Source: Hippopus hippopus (Eukaryota > Mollusca > Bivalvia > Cardiida > Cardiidae). Taken from it: 64,000 nucleotides of DNA. A model generated the notes under the pieces. That model had not been told where the DNA came from. It worked only from the letters and a program-made list of their open reading frames with translations, and did no database searches. This document shows, in pieces, positions 32,815-43,658 of the stretch. The stretch spans positions 28,518,426-28,582,425 of the forward strand of contig OX328106.1 in the NCBI GenBank assembly GCA_946811185.2. Reading direction: 5' to 3'. A program made the translations under genes and the position numbers. Within the stretch, counting starts at the first letter, position 1; each line of letters opens with the position of its first letter.

Positions 32815-33152
32815 GATTCTTTTGCTAAGGTTTGAATATGTGTGCTAGGATTCGAATAGCAGTACCAGCAATTTGCTTTCATAGATGGGCTCACAAATAA
32901 GCCTGCAGGGGCAGGAAGAATGAAAATGTCCATGTTTTTCACCAAATAGTTCAGTGTTGCTCCTCCCTCACAGTTGATCATTGTTTCAACAGTGGTTATG
33001 TGGAAAAGCAGCCAGTGGCTTGGAAAGAATACTGTGCAGAGTACTGGTAAAAGAAACTCCAGGAAAGCATGGATAATTGCACTGGCCACAGTAATATAAC
33101 TGAAATAATGTTGAAAACGGCATTAAACACCATACAATCAATCAATCAGTGT
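32815..33152 (+). mobile_element. SINE-1
   Basis: Box-B-like GGATTCGAATAG, full body, tail CATACAATCAATCAATC. Confidence 0.75.
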
Positions 33153-33302
33153 TGTTCAAATGATTGGAAGTCACTGTAATAGGGTAGAAAAAACAAAGTT
33201 TGGAAATGTTGGTTACTAGCATTTTCTCCTTTTCCCACAATGTTTCCAAATGCCATTCTCCTCGGGTCCTTTAAAAGACAGGGTTGTTTGGTGAAGGGTT
33301 AA
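33150..33302 (-). mobile_element. PAL-1 partial copy
   Basis: Follows a SINE tail; core decayed; right TTAA 33299-33302. Confidence 0.6.
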
Positions 33303-33379
33303 ACAACCAAATTATATTAAGTAACCATTGATTTATAAGTGCATAAATCCAAGATACTTGTGATTAACAACCACCTCTC

Positions 33380-33625
33380 TTAACTCTTTACAAGAAGACA
33401 AGATTTTAGATTTGTCCAATTTGCAGGTGTTTAATAAATGCTGCTCATAAGATAAGATTAATTCCCTAAAGGGGTAGAAAACGTTGGAAAAGGAGAAAAT
33501 GCTAGTTACCAGCATTTCTCCATTTACCACAATGTTTTCTACCTTTCCAAAAACAAATTTCAAGTTTTCATTTTGTAGTCTGCAAATGCTTTGAGTTTGG
33601 ACAGGTCTAAAATTATGTTGTTAAT
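33380..33625. mobile_element. PAL-1 variant, symmetrical long arms
   Basis: The left arm GACAAGATTTTAGATTTGTCC and right arm GGACAGGTCTAAAATTATG are both long-arm sequence, on either side of one hairpin core. TTAA at both ends. Confidence 0.7.
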
Positions 33626-33720
33626 TTATGAGTTAACCCTGCCAAAATTCAAAGTTTTAGCCTTCATTTCCTGCTTACAACAAATTCAGTGTGGCTCAAA
33701 TGACAAAATATTTATCACAT
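33622..33720 (-). mobile_element. PAL-1 long-arm fragment
   Basis: Shares TTAA with the previous copy, then decays. Confidence 0.45.
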
Positions 33721-33810
33721 AACATAATTGTTTTCAGAGTAATATACCTAATACAAATCTTTTTACCTTACACATGTTTGAGATAAGCATTGTGGGACAT
33801 CATATTTTAT

Positions 33811-34375
33811 ACTTGAGCCGTGCTCTGTGAAAAGGGGCATTAATGCGTGTGCAAAAAGTATTGACTCGGATCAGCCTGCGCAGTCCGCACAGGCTGCGCA
33901 GTCCGCACAGGCTGACCGACCTGGTCGAAACTTTTTGCTTTTGGTAAATTTTCTGGATGTCAAAGGATCAGTGTACCACTTGATTCCGTCAGTTGTTATA
34001 CAAAATGTATTGATTTTATGGATCCATGATTATGTGATGGCTTGTTTGGTAGGCCTATGATGGATCACAGAGATGCATTAAACATAGGCGTAGCTAGGAC
34101 TAAGGTATTTATATGCAGGGTGGGGCAAGAAGTGCGATGGGGGAGGGAGGCATTTATGGTAAAGCATAGACGAATTCCCTTGTCATCAGTGCATCAATTT
34201 AACATCTATAGAGTTTGAAAAGATGCACAGATCAGAAAAAAAAAATACGTATATATGATATTGTGATTTACACCCTTGGTCGCGGAATTTTTTTATACGC
34301 ACCTGCGTATTGTGCGTATAGGGAGCTACGCCCTTGTTAAGCCTCCTTTTGCCAGAGCATTGCTCACTTCTGTTT
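33811..34375 (+). mobile_element. PAL-2 copy carrying a TTAA element
   Basis: Left end GAGCCGTGCTCTGTGAAAAG. The core GTCCGCACAGGCTG is partly duplicated (33885-33915). The right end CCTCCTTTTGCCAGAGCATTG is displaced by the insertion at 34078-34340. Confidence 0.75.
34078..34340. mobile_element. TTAA-flanked small element inserted in PAL-2
   Basis: Inserted at GCATTAA|GCC with TTAA duplicated. The ends contain AGGCGTAGCTAGG and GGGAGCTACGCCCT as inverted repeats. No coding capacity. Confidence 0.7.
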
Positions 34376-34379
34376 TAGA

Positions 34380-34735
34380 GAAGTCAGTCTGGGTTTCTTC
34401 ATTGCAGAATATTGTGGAAGAAGAAAAGCATGGAAAAGTGCACTGGCCGCCGCGCGCTATGTAACTGAAAGAATGTTTTAAATGCGGCTTAAAGCTTTGA
34501 TGAAACAATCCCGCAACCCCTAGTTTTTACGATTCTAGGGAAGAATGTTTGAAGAATTTTAGAGAAAATAAACATCTCCCCCCCCCCCCCCGCATGTTTT
34601 CTACCTTTCCCAGACAAGTTTCAAAGTTTCAGTCGCTTTTTTTGTCGTCTGCAAATAGCCTTGTGTCATACAAACAAACAAAACATGGAAGGTTGCAAAG
34701 CCGTCCACTGCCAATTTGTGTCAGTAGGTAACGAG
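34380..34735 (+). repeat. decayed SINE-1 followed by decayed PAL-1
   Basis: 34380-34500 retains AGCATGGAAAAGTGCACTGG and a tRNA-SINE body. 34505-34700 retains PAL-1 outer sequence, with a poly-C run at 34577-34592 in place of the core. Confidence 0.5.
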
Positions 34736-34889
34736 TGATGCATTCACAGCTGATTGCCTTTAGTATCGAATTGAACGTTTTCCCTCTAGGCTAGGATATC
34801 GAAATAGAAATTTGACCTATATTCACTTGTTCCTGAACAAAGAAGGTCAACCCTTTCCCACCCCCACTGTGTACAAACGACCTCGATAT

Positions 34890-35025
34890 ACATTAGCTTT
34901 TTACCAAACGTCAAAATCTTTAATTTGCCTAACCAATTGCAGACGACAAATCATCGGATATAATTCGCCTTTGAAAGGGTAGATCTAGTAAACATTCTGG
35001 GTAGAGGAGAAAATGCTGGTAACCA
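34890..35025 (-). mobile_element. PAL-1 left half
   Basis: The long arm and first core arm end abruptly at the loop (GCTGGTAACCA). Confidence 0.6.
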
Positions 35026-35354
35026 ACGATACTCTGACACGTGCGCCAGAAGGCTTGAAAAGTTGTATAGATTCATTACTTCTCAATAAGCAGTATGATC
35101 CAATTCTATAGATGTTTTGCTTAGCACTAGGAGACAAGCCATCTGACAGATATGAGGAAGTTAGATACACATTACTCTATTGACCGGTGTTTTGTGAAGG
35201 ATGTAGTACACTCGCTGCTTCCTGTAACTAATTTTTCTTAACCTGCTATCTAGATCTAAATAAATGAAACTTTCCAGCCGATGGTATAATATAATCCAAA
35301 TGTTGCATTTTTACAGTTATTTGTTTAGAGAAAATTTTCACACTATGGGACAGG

Positions 35355-35420
35355 GTAGGTTCAAGATCGGACTGCACGTTCCGTGCAGTCTGATTTTGAT
35401 ATACACTGTCCGCAAACGAT
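35355..35420. repeat. PAL-4 palindrome
   Basis: CAAGATCGGACTGCACG pairs with CGTGCAGTCTGATTTTG, followed by ACACTGTCCGC. Confidence 0.7.
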
Positions 35421-35842
35421 CCCGAGTCCCGCTTAGCAACCCAAGGATAAATTATAATGAGCCCAGAGTAGCAGCAACAAATGATTTACAAAAGATCAAC
35501 TAGGCCACGAAGTCAAACAAAATCAGCTGTTTCGAGGGTTAAAAATAGACTGAGCACGCATGATCAAAACAAAAACATGACCGACGGTTGACCTTCACCT
35601 AAGTTATATATAGCATATTTCATCATTCCTTATGCAAGTTGAAATTACAAAGAGCTATCATTTGGCATTTCATTTGATAATGTCATTGAAATCTTTAAAT
35701 GTTTTAAAAGGGTTGGCGAAACTTTAAGCGCTCTGTAAAGCATATAATGTTATAAAAATTGACATTTTCTTTTTTGTTCTTCGGTAATTCTCCCAATGAG
35801 TTGGAAAACGTAGGCGGAGTTTCATGAATTTCTCGTTTTTTG

Positions 35843-36063
35843 ATTGGAGCAAATCTAGGACGTCGATGACGTCTCCTCATGTGACAGCAATTCCCGCAAT
35901 TTCTGGTATTAACCAAAACAAACTCCATGTTGGATATCGTTTAATATGTAAACATTGACAAAAAGTCTTAATTTTAAAGGAACCAGATGACTTAAACTGT
36001 GGATTCCAACCAGCATACCGACAAAGAAGGCCTTGTCGCTCGAATATTGCAAGATTTAGAGAG
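35843..36063 (+). promoter_or_regulatory. candidate promoter and non-coding first exon
   Basis: This lies in the longest repeat-poor island of the window. It contains an inverted CCAAT box (ATTGG, 35843-35847), GACGTC at 35859 and the CRE-like TGACGTC (35867-35873), and about 190 bp further on a donor GAG|GTAAGG at 36063/36064. Short upstream ATGs are followed at once by stops, so an exon here would be 5' UTR. It could be the start of gene 2, whose next visible exon is at 60193. Assignment is speculative; no TATA box is evident. Confidence 0.3.
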
Positions 36064-36111
36064 GTAAGGCATCTAGTTTCTCTTTTCAATCACTTTTTCA
36101 AATACTCACAT

Positions 36112-36321
36112 ATGTGGCCTAGATTTACTCTCCTTGGTCGATTTGTAGATTGTTGCGCAACCTTTTGCAAATTTTGACAATTCAACGTTCTCTATACGAA
36201 TAGCAAGTTGAAAAAAGGAGTTGTAAACTCTGGGGACAATCCCACGAAACTCTGTAAGTTTCTTTCTTGTTAATGTTTTTACGTGAACAATGAATTGCAA
36301 ATAACCTACTGAACACGACAT
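36112..36321 (-). CDS. possible minus-strand exon, unrecognised
   Basis: A minus-strand frame starts at ATG (36319-36321) and runs about 70 codons, containing LTRKKLTEFRGIVPRVYNSF, to a donor-like CATAT|GTGAGT near 36112. Its amino-acid mix is ordinary and it is not repeat-derived, which is unusual here. It overlaps head-on with the plus-strand first-exon candidate, so at most one of the two is likely to be real. Confidence 0.2.
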
Positions 36322-36539
36322 CGAGACAAAGTTACAGCAACCGTCCTTGACGACCTATATTGTTTTCACTAACAAAGAAGGTGGTCATTCTTGCTGTCAA
36401 AGTTCCTGGAAAAGCTTCCTTATCATCAGACTGATCTCATCTGTACCAGGTAGATGTAGTTCTGTTAGTTGTGATTTGAGCGAAAATTTGATTCCTAAAA
36501 TTAGTCATCTTATGACTCGCCCTAGCAATAAATGATTGT

Positions 36540-38242
36540 GATTGGATACACATTTATAGGTGCCGTTATCCCACATTTTTATTAAAGATTTATATAATTA
36601 AACTGTCTTATTATGAAATGAGTGAAATTTATGTTGAACTACAAAAAAAATAAAAACCTTTTTGACTGACCTCTACTCATCTAGTGTCTTCTTTGGGTGT
36701 GTGAAAAGATTTCTTTCTTTTTTTGGTACAATGGTCTCAGTAAACGGGTGTTAACAAAAAGGAAATGTACCCAATGACCTTAAAAGTTGGTGATTTTTTT
36801 TTTTTGTTGAAGTTTTTTTTTTTATGAAGACATGAAAGAAAGGTTAAAGGAACAGTGTGTAAAGTTGTGTGTGAACAAAGATAACTCTAATGGTCTAAAC
36901 CTGTATTAATCTCCAGAACTAACAGAAGGAGGATTATACAAAGTTCATGATGTCATTGCTTAATATATCGTACATGATGACATGGAAAACTTGAGAGAGT
37001 AGAACATACATTTTTGGACATGAGGTATTCATTTAATTTTAGACATTGTATGTAAGTGTTACTGAGAACATTTCTCCTTTAATATACTCATCACAAGGTA
37101 ATGAGTCAATTCAATATTTTCTGAAAGTAACCCTTAATACTTCTTTTTTCCTTTTCCAGTCAGGGTTAATTCCTAGGTAAAATATTAAGCCTAGAAGGGC
37201 CAACCATTAAACCCAAAAAACTTAGTCAGTCTAGAATAAAGACTTTATAAATAGCAAAATCAAGAATGCCTTACTCCAGAGTGTCTCAGCAAAGGAGAAT
37301 TGTAGATCATAGATCAGACTGCATATTTTGTACAGTCTGATCTTTATCTACACTGGTAGCCATGGCAACTATAGTAGAGATGTTATGGCAAATTGGCTCT
37401 CCCTGGTCCATTTTCTGTGTAGGAATATATACTCCCAAGTTCATTTGCTATGCACAAGGACATTCAATGGTAAACAGTCTTTCAAGCAAAGAGCAAGGCC
37501 CAGAACTTAAGCTTAAATTGAGCAGAGTCTCGAGTTTTTAGTCTAAATTAACGATCTAGACCTCTTAAAGTAGTTAACAAAAAGCATTACAAGATGAAAT
37601 TTTCAAAACACCGATCTGATTAGCTCTTCAGAATCTAGTCATTCAGAAACATGGACTTGGAAAGGTGTGGTGGGTGAGAACAACACTGTGCTGTGGGTCT
37701 TGGGAAAAATCTAAGGAAGATGAATGGAACAGATTAAAATCAAAGAAAACAGAATTAGAGTAACCCTTTGGCTGCTAAGCACAACTTAGTTGGTGGGCTT
37801 TTGTGGACAGTGTAGATCTAGATCAGACTGCACAGTTTGGGTTTTCATTGTTGGCTGAAAATCTTATGTAGCAGGTAAAGGGTTTAGGAAACTCCTTGGT
37901 TTATGATCCAGATCTGTTGAAGTTACAATATTGGTCACAGGTAGGTCATGAGGTCAGCTGTATGTATTATGTAAGTTCTTGGCATATATAAATATAGTAG
38001 TATATACAGTGTATGTAAAGAGATGTTACTGATAAATTACTTCCAAGTTCTGTACTTACTGTGTACATATAGGATAGACAAGCAGTTGGGTTGTCTGTGT
38101 GACATAGACTGGAGCTTTAGTGAGTGTCTGTATCACATTGATAGTTCCAAGGGCTTTGTGTGACTAACAACACATGGATTGATAAAGCGTTGTACGTGGG
38201 ATACTGTATATCCAGACCAAATACTGAGCGCTGATTGGCTAA
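36540..38242. other. repeat-poor stretch, no gene recognised
   Basis: Longest stretch without PAL-1. Two PAL-4 units lie in it. No exon with good splice sites and coding bias was found. Confidence 0.5.
37290..37380. repeat. PAL-4 palindrome
   Basis: GTAGATCATAGATCAGACTG pairs with CAGTCTGATCTTTATCTAC. Confidence 0.7.
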
Positions 38243-38471
38243 TTAACCCTTTACCACACAATGATGACATTTAACGACCCTGAGGAAGAAGCCTTTTGAA
38301 AACATTGTGGGAAAAGGAGAAAATGCTGGTAACCAGCATTTTCTCCTTTTCCCACAAAGTTTTCTACCCGATCAAAGAAAAGCTGCGTCATTTGAGCTAC
38401 TATGAAATTGTCGTCTGCAAATGCTTTCAATTTAGATAGGTCTAAAATTTTGCCGTGTGGTAAAGGGTTAA
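38243..38471 (+). mobile_element. PAL-1 copy, forward
   Basis: TTAA at both ends; core perfect except one base. Confidence 0.9.
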
Positions 38472-38774
38472 TATCAGAACTGATCAATAGATAACAATAT
38501 AAATGAACTGTATTTAGGTGGTCGTACAAGTTCAGGGTCCATATTCACCAACCATTCCTAAGAACATTCTTTGTCTTATTTTCCAAGATTTTCTAAAACT
38601 GAAAGTAACACAACTTCTAATTGGCTAAACCAAAGTTTTCCCTATTTTATCACTAAACGTTTCCAAAAGTGATAAGAAATGATGCCTAGTTATTTTGGCC
38701 TTTCAAATACTGACATGAGTTTGATGTAATACATAATAAAATTGATCCTGCATTTAAATTGTGATAAAGTGTTT

Positions 38775-39058
38775 TGGATGGAGCTTATATAGTGCTGAAA
38801 CCTTTTTCAACATTTCATTTATATGCTGGTGGAAAGTGCACCTATCCATCTTACCTGGAGTTTCTTTCACGAGTGCTGTGCACAATATTCTTGCCAACCC
38901 ATCAGCTGCTTTCTCACATAACCATCATCACAACAATGATCAACAATGAGAGAGGAATCCTCAGAAAGAAATTGGCTGAGCTGGGGATTCAAATCAGCGA
39001 CCCCCTGTTGTCAAGTCTTGTACGCTGCTGACTTGGCTACCAGGGCTCGGTGTTTGAA
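38775..39058 (-). mobile_element. SINE-1
   Basis: Box B GGGGATTCAAATC as complement, tRNA-like head at the right end (CTGACTTGGCTACC). Confidence 0.75.
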
Positions 39059-39106
39059 TTGAATTATGAACTATACTGGCTGAAGGGCTGTCTGTTAGTC
39101 TTTTTT

Positions 39107-39708
39107 AGCTCCACTGGCCGAAGGCCAGAGAGCTATTGTCATGGCGTTGTGTCCGTCGTGCGTCCGTCCGTCCGTTCGTGCGTGCGTCCGTAAACTTTTT
39201 CTTTAAAAAACTTCTCCTCAGAAACTATTGACTGGATTTTTACCAAATTTCACAGGAATGTTCCTTTGGTGGTCCTCTTTCAAATTCCTTCAAATAATTG
39301 TGTTCCATGAAGAATTCTGGTTGCCATGGCAACCAAAGTAAAAAACCTTTAAAAATCTTCTCCTCCCAAACCGCTATTTGGATAGCATTATTATTTTGCA
39401 GGAATGTTCTTTAGATACAGGTTTACAGAATTCCTTAAAAAAAAAAAGATCTGTCAAAAAACATGGCTTTTATGGGAGACTCATTTTCCTTATATGGTAT
39501 AAAGTAAAATCTTTGAAAAATTTCTTCTCTAAAACTATTCATTGGATTTCATTGTTGTTTTGCAGGTAAGTTCCTATGGTGGTTGTCTACCAAATTGTTT
39601 CTTCAGTGAGCTAAAATGTAGGATTGAATGATAATTGTTAAAAACTTGCTTTCGCCATTATAGAAATATCAGGCCTGTGGAGCGATACAGGCGCTCAAGC
39701 GCCTCTAG
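39107..39708 (+). mobile_element. Helentron-like element, short form, copy 1
   Basis: The 5' AGCTCCACTGGCCGAAGGCC hairpin is followed by GTCCGTCC microsatellite. The subterminal GTGGAGCGATACAG repeats the 5' end inverted; the terminal hairpin GGCGCTCAAGCGCC is followed by TCTAG. Target T|T. 602 bp, non-coding. The copy at 63014 is almost identical. Confidence 0.75.
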
Positions 39709-39920
39709 TTTCTTGTGTAACATCCAAATCTAGAATAAGACAATGTTCTTAATAGTGGTTGGTAAATAGAGGCCCAGGTTTTTTAAACATACACAGTTCG
39801 TAATATGGATCACTTGCACCCTAAATAAATTTGAAGACAATATGATTATCAGGTTGGGAAAAGTAGCCATTTGAAGTTGAAATTGGCATTTCTTCTTTAC
39901 ATGATGAAGTCCACTTTTTT

Positions 39921-41653
39921 ATGGCTCACCTGAGCACAAAGTGCTCAAGGTGAGCTTTTGTGATCGTGCTGTGTCTGTCGTCCATGGTCCGTCCTCAAGG
40001 TGTCAAGAATTGAGTATATACCTTATGTGCACTCTAGAGGCCACATTTTCTGTCAGTTACTCATGAAACTTGGTCAGAATATTTGTCTTGACGATATCTT
40101 AGACTTGTTCGAAAATGGTTCATGTCGGGTCAAAAAGTAGGTCGCTGGGCTAAATCTTAGAAAAACCATGTGCGCACTCTAGAGACCACATTTTTAGCTT
40201 GAAACTTACGAAACCTGGTCAGGATGTTTGTCTTAATAATATCTCGGACAAGTTCAAAATTTGGTAACGTCGGGTGAAAAAGTTGATCACAGGGCTCAAT
40301 CTTAGAAAAAGCTTGTTTGCACTCTAGATGCCACATTTTGAGTCAGTTTATCATTAAACTTGGTCAGAATGTTTGTCTTAAAGATATCTCGGACAAGTTT
40401 GAAAATGGGTCGTGTCAGGTCAAAAAGTAGGTCATTGGGCTTAATCCTAGAAAAACTTTGTGTGCACTCTAGAGGCCACATTTTCAGCCTGATGCTCATC
40501 AGACTTAGGCAGAATGTTTGTCTTAATGATATCTCAAACAAGTTCAAAGTTGGTTATGTCGGGTCTAATAGTAGGTCACAAGACTAAATCTTAGAAAAAA
40601 GCTTGTGTTACTCAGAGGCTACATTTTCAGCCTCATAGTCATGAAACTTGGTCAGAATGTTTGTCTTGATGATATCTCAAACAAGTTCGAAAATGGTTCA
40701 TGTTGGGTGAACAAGTAGGTCACTGGGCTAAACCTTAGAAAAACCTTGTGTGCATGCTAGAGGCCACATTTTCAGCTTGAAATTCATGAAACTTGGTATG
40801 AATGTTTGTCTTGATGATACCTCAGATCAGTTCAAAATTGGGTTATATTGGGTCAAATAGTAGGTCACAGGGCTAAATCCTAGAAAAACCTTTTGTGCAC
40901 TCTAGAAACCACATTTTCAGCCTGATGCTCTTGATAATTAGTCAGAATGTTTGTTTTAATTATGTCCCGACCAGTTTCAAACTGGGTCATGTCAGGTCAA
41001 AAAGTAGGTCACAGGGCTAAATATTAGAAGAGGCTTGTGTGCACTCTACAGGCCACATTTTCAGCCAGATACTCTTGAAACTTGGTCACAATGTTGGTCT
41101 TGATGGTATCTCAGTCAAGTTTGAAATTGGGTTATGTATGGTCAAAAAGTAGATCACAGGGCTCAATATTAAAAAGACCTTGTGTGCACTGTCCAGGCCA
41201 CATTTTCAGTCTGATATTCATTAAACTTGGTCAAAATGTTTGTCTTGATGATATTTTAGTTTGAAATTAGGTCATGTTGGGTCAAAAAGTAGGTCACTGG
41301 TCTAAATCTTAATAAAACCTTATGTGCAGTCTAGAGGCCACATTTTCAACCTGATACTCATGAAACTTGGTCAGAATGTTTGCCTTGATGATGCCTGGGA
41401 CAGGTTTGAAATTGGGTCATGTCTCGTCATAAAGTAGGTCACTGGGCCAGATCTGAGAAAAACCTTGTTTGCACTCTTAGAGGCCACATTTTCAGCCTGA
41501 TACTTGTGAAACTTGGCCAGAATATTTGTTTTGATGATACATGTATCTTGAACAAGACTGAAATTGAGTTGGTTTGGGTCAAAAAATAGGTCACAAGGCT
41601 AAATCTTAGAAAAGGCTTGTGTGCAATTTAGAGGCTACATGATGGGCCTCTTG
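39921..41653 (+). mobile_element. Helentron-like element with 145-bp tandem array
   Basis: Starts ATGGCTCACCTGAGC with hairpin AAAGTGCTCAAGG; ends GGGCCTCTTG. From about 40020 to 41640 some eleven diverged units of roughly 145 bp each carry CTTGGTCAGAATGTTTGTC and GTCAAAAAGTAGGTCAC. No protein. Confidence 0.7.
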
Positions 41654-41982
41654 ATTCTGCTTAATGTAGAATTGTTTATTTTAGAACATAACACCTATTT
41701 GGGGTATTTTTAGAATATTGCATATTAATCAAGAAAATCTGGCCAGCATTCAGAACATTACTTATCGAAGTTTATTACATGTACTTTCAGTTTCAAGATT
41801 GAAAATAGCACAACACAAATTTCCCTCTGTTAGGGATTTAGGTCTCTGGTTTTCCTAATTTCAAAGGTGGAGAGGCCCTTGTGACAAAAAGTACAAAAAT
41901 AACAACACAAGATTTTTCTTGCAGACTTAGACTATTTTAGTGATATACATTATGAACTAAAGACCATTTGAGTGATAATGTG

Positions 41983-42432
41983 AACTATGCTCTGTGAAAA
42001 GGGGGCTTAAGTCCTTACCACATGACAAAATTTTAGGCTAAAGGCATATGCAGATGACAAATTAAAGGTGGCTCAAATGACAAAATTTGTCCTTAAAAGG
42101 GTAGAAAACATTGTTGGAATGGGAGAAAATGCTAGTAACCAACAAGGTTTTCAAAAGCCTTCTTTCTGAGAGTTGTTAAAACTCAGGATTGTGTGGTAAA
42201 GGATCAATGCATCTGCAAAAGGTATCGGCGCTTGGCAGCCTGCACAGTTCATGCAGGCTGACATGGGTCAGAACATTTTGCTAATTGTAAATTTTCTGCA
42301 TTTCCATAAACAATTCTATCCCAGGATTTACCGTAGCCTGTTATTAGACAAAATGGACTTTATGGATCCATAATTATGTGAAAACATACTTGGCTTAATG
42401 GATCACAGAGATGCCCCTTTTTTAACAGAGTA
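41983..42432 (+). mobile_element. PAL-2 copy carrying a PAL-1 insertion
   Basis: Left end AACTATGCTCTGTGAAAAGG; resumes at AATGCATCTGCAAAAGG. Core GCAGCCTGCACAG...CAGGCTGACAT. Confidence 0.75.
42007..42206 (-). mobile_element. PAL-1 copy inserted in PAL-2
   Basis: Inserted at the same GGGGGCTTAA of PAL-2 as the 31456 copy. One core arm is deleted. Confidence 0.8.
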
Positions 42433-42539
42433 TGACAGATATTGAATAATTGTTGTAGATAAAATGGACACTCAGTTCTAAAGATGCAGATAGTACAGGT
42501 TTAAGGTTGTTTTTATCAGATTATATGGCATACAAATGA

Positions 42540-42625
42540 ACAGTGTAGATTCTAGATCAGACTACACTTACTGTGCATTCTGATCTTGATCTACACTGTC
42601 CACATAAGCAACTAAACTGTTCAGC
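42540..42625. repeat. PAL-4 palindrome
   Basis: CAGTGTAGATTCTAGATCAG and CTGATCTTGATCTACACTG. Confidence 0.7.
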
Positions 42626-42845
42626 ACTGGAAGGGTCAAATTGGGTGACAAATTTGTGTCAGTCAAATATCAACTTCGATGTTGTTGATAGCTCACTACT
42701 GATGATAGCTAGTGGAGTAAAGTGGGCTCATACTAGCTCTCCTGTATGTGGTTTGTCATAACTCTTCATCTTAAGATCAAAGGGGTGGGCCAGAACATTA
42801 AAAGCAATAGCAGACAGCAAAATAAATTTGACTCTTGAACTGAAT

Positions 42846-43045
42846 TGTTGACTTGTCCAAATTGAAAGCGTTTGTAGAGGACAACTTCAATGTGGCCCAA
42901 ATGATGGAATTCACATTTGATAGGGTAGAAAACATGGAAAAGGGAGAAAACTTTGGTTACAAGCACTTTCTCCTTTTCAAACAATATTCTTAAAGGTTTC
43001 TTCCATAAGTTCTTTTAGATTCGTTATTATGTTGTAAAGGGTTAA
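42846..43045 (-). mobile_element. PAL-1 copy, reverse
   Basis: Long arm from GACTTGTCCAAATTG to TTAA 43042-43045; left end missing. Confidence 0.65.
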
Positions 43046-43124
43046 AGGTCTGTTTTTATGTTAACTGCTAGTCTGCAGTTAATGATCTTAACCTTAGGAA
43101 TATGCCAAACATTACAAAAGCTCT

Positions 43125-43640
43125 TTGCAGTGTAGATTAAGATCAGACTCCAGCTCACAGAAAAGAGTCAGATCAGACCACAAAGAATGTTCAGGCTGAT
43201 CTTGGATCTGATGTTTCAGATATTCTATTTAGATGTTCTAACCAAAACAGCATAAACTCTATACCACACAATCCTGTTTGACCCTGAGAAAAAGGCCTTT
43301 TTCGAAAACATTGTGGGAATAGAAGAAAATGCTGGTAACCTGTTTTCTACCTTCTGAAAGACATCTGTTATTTTTTGTGTAACATTTTCTTTGTTATCTG
43401 CAAATGCTTTCAATTTGGACCAGTCTAAAATTTTGTCGTTTGGTAAAAAGTTAAAGGTCTGTTGTGATGGTGCTATATACCTGTAGTGTTATATCCTAAG
43501 TCTGCACTTCATGACCTTAACCCTTGCATAACTAAAACGGCTGCACAGTGTAGATTAAGATCAGACTGTACAGAATGTCCAGTCTGATCTTAGATCTGTA
43601 GTCTGATCTTAGATGTACACTTTCAGATACTCTATGAGGT
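43125..43640. repeat. two PAL-4 palindromes flanking a PAL-1 copy
   Basis: Units at 43125-43215 and 43545-43640, the second with a repeated GTCTGATCTTAGATCT segment. Confidence 0.65.
43252..43454 (+). mobile_element. PAL-1 copy, one core arm deleted
   Basis: GAAAATGCTGGTAACC joins CTGTTTTCTACC; right TTAA. Confidence 0.75.
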
Positions 43641-43658
43641 TTTCTGTCCAAAACAGCA

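Larger units (their letters stand above)
38535..39780. repeat. PAL-5 palindrome split by SINE-1 and a Helentron-like element
   Basis: The left arm (ACCAACCATTCCTAAGAACA) is at 38545; its complement (TGTTCTTAATAGTGGTTGGT) is at about 39742. The nested elements at 38775-39058 and 39107-39708 lie between. Confidence 0.65.

Noticed and set aside
39378..39569. Open frame of 63 codons, repeated at 63307-63498
   Set aside because: Internal to the two Helentron-like copies and without coding features; similarity reflects the recent element, not a gene.
39553..39575. TTTTGCAG|GTAAGT juxtaposed splice sites inside the Helentron-like element (also at 63482)
   Set aside because: Present in both element copies, so a property of the repeat; no evidence that it is used.
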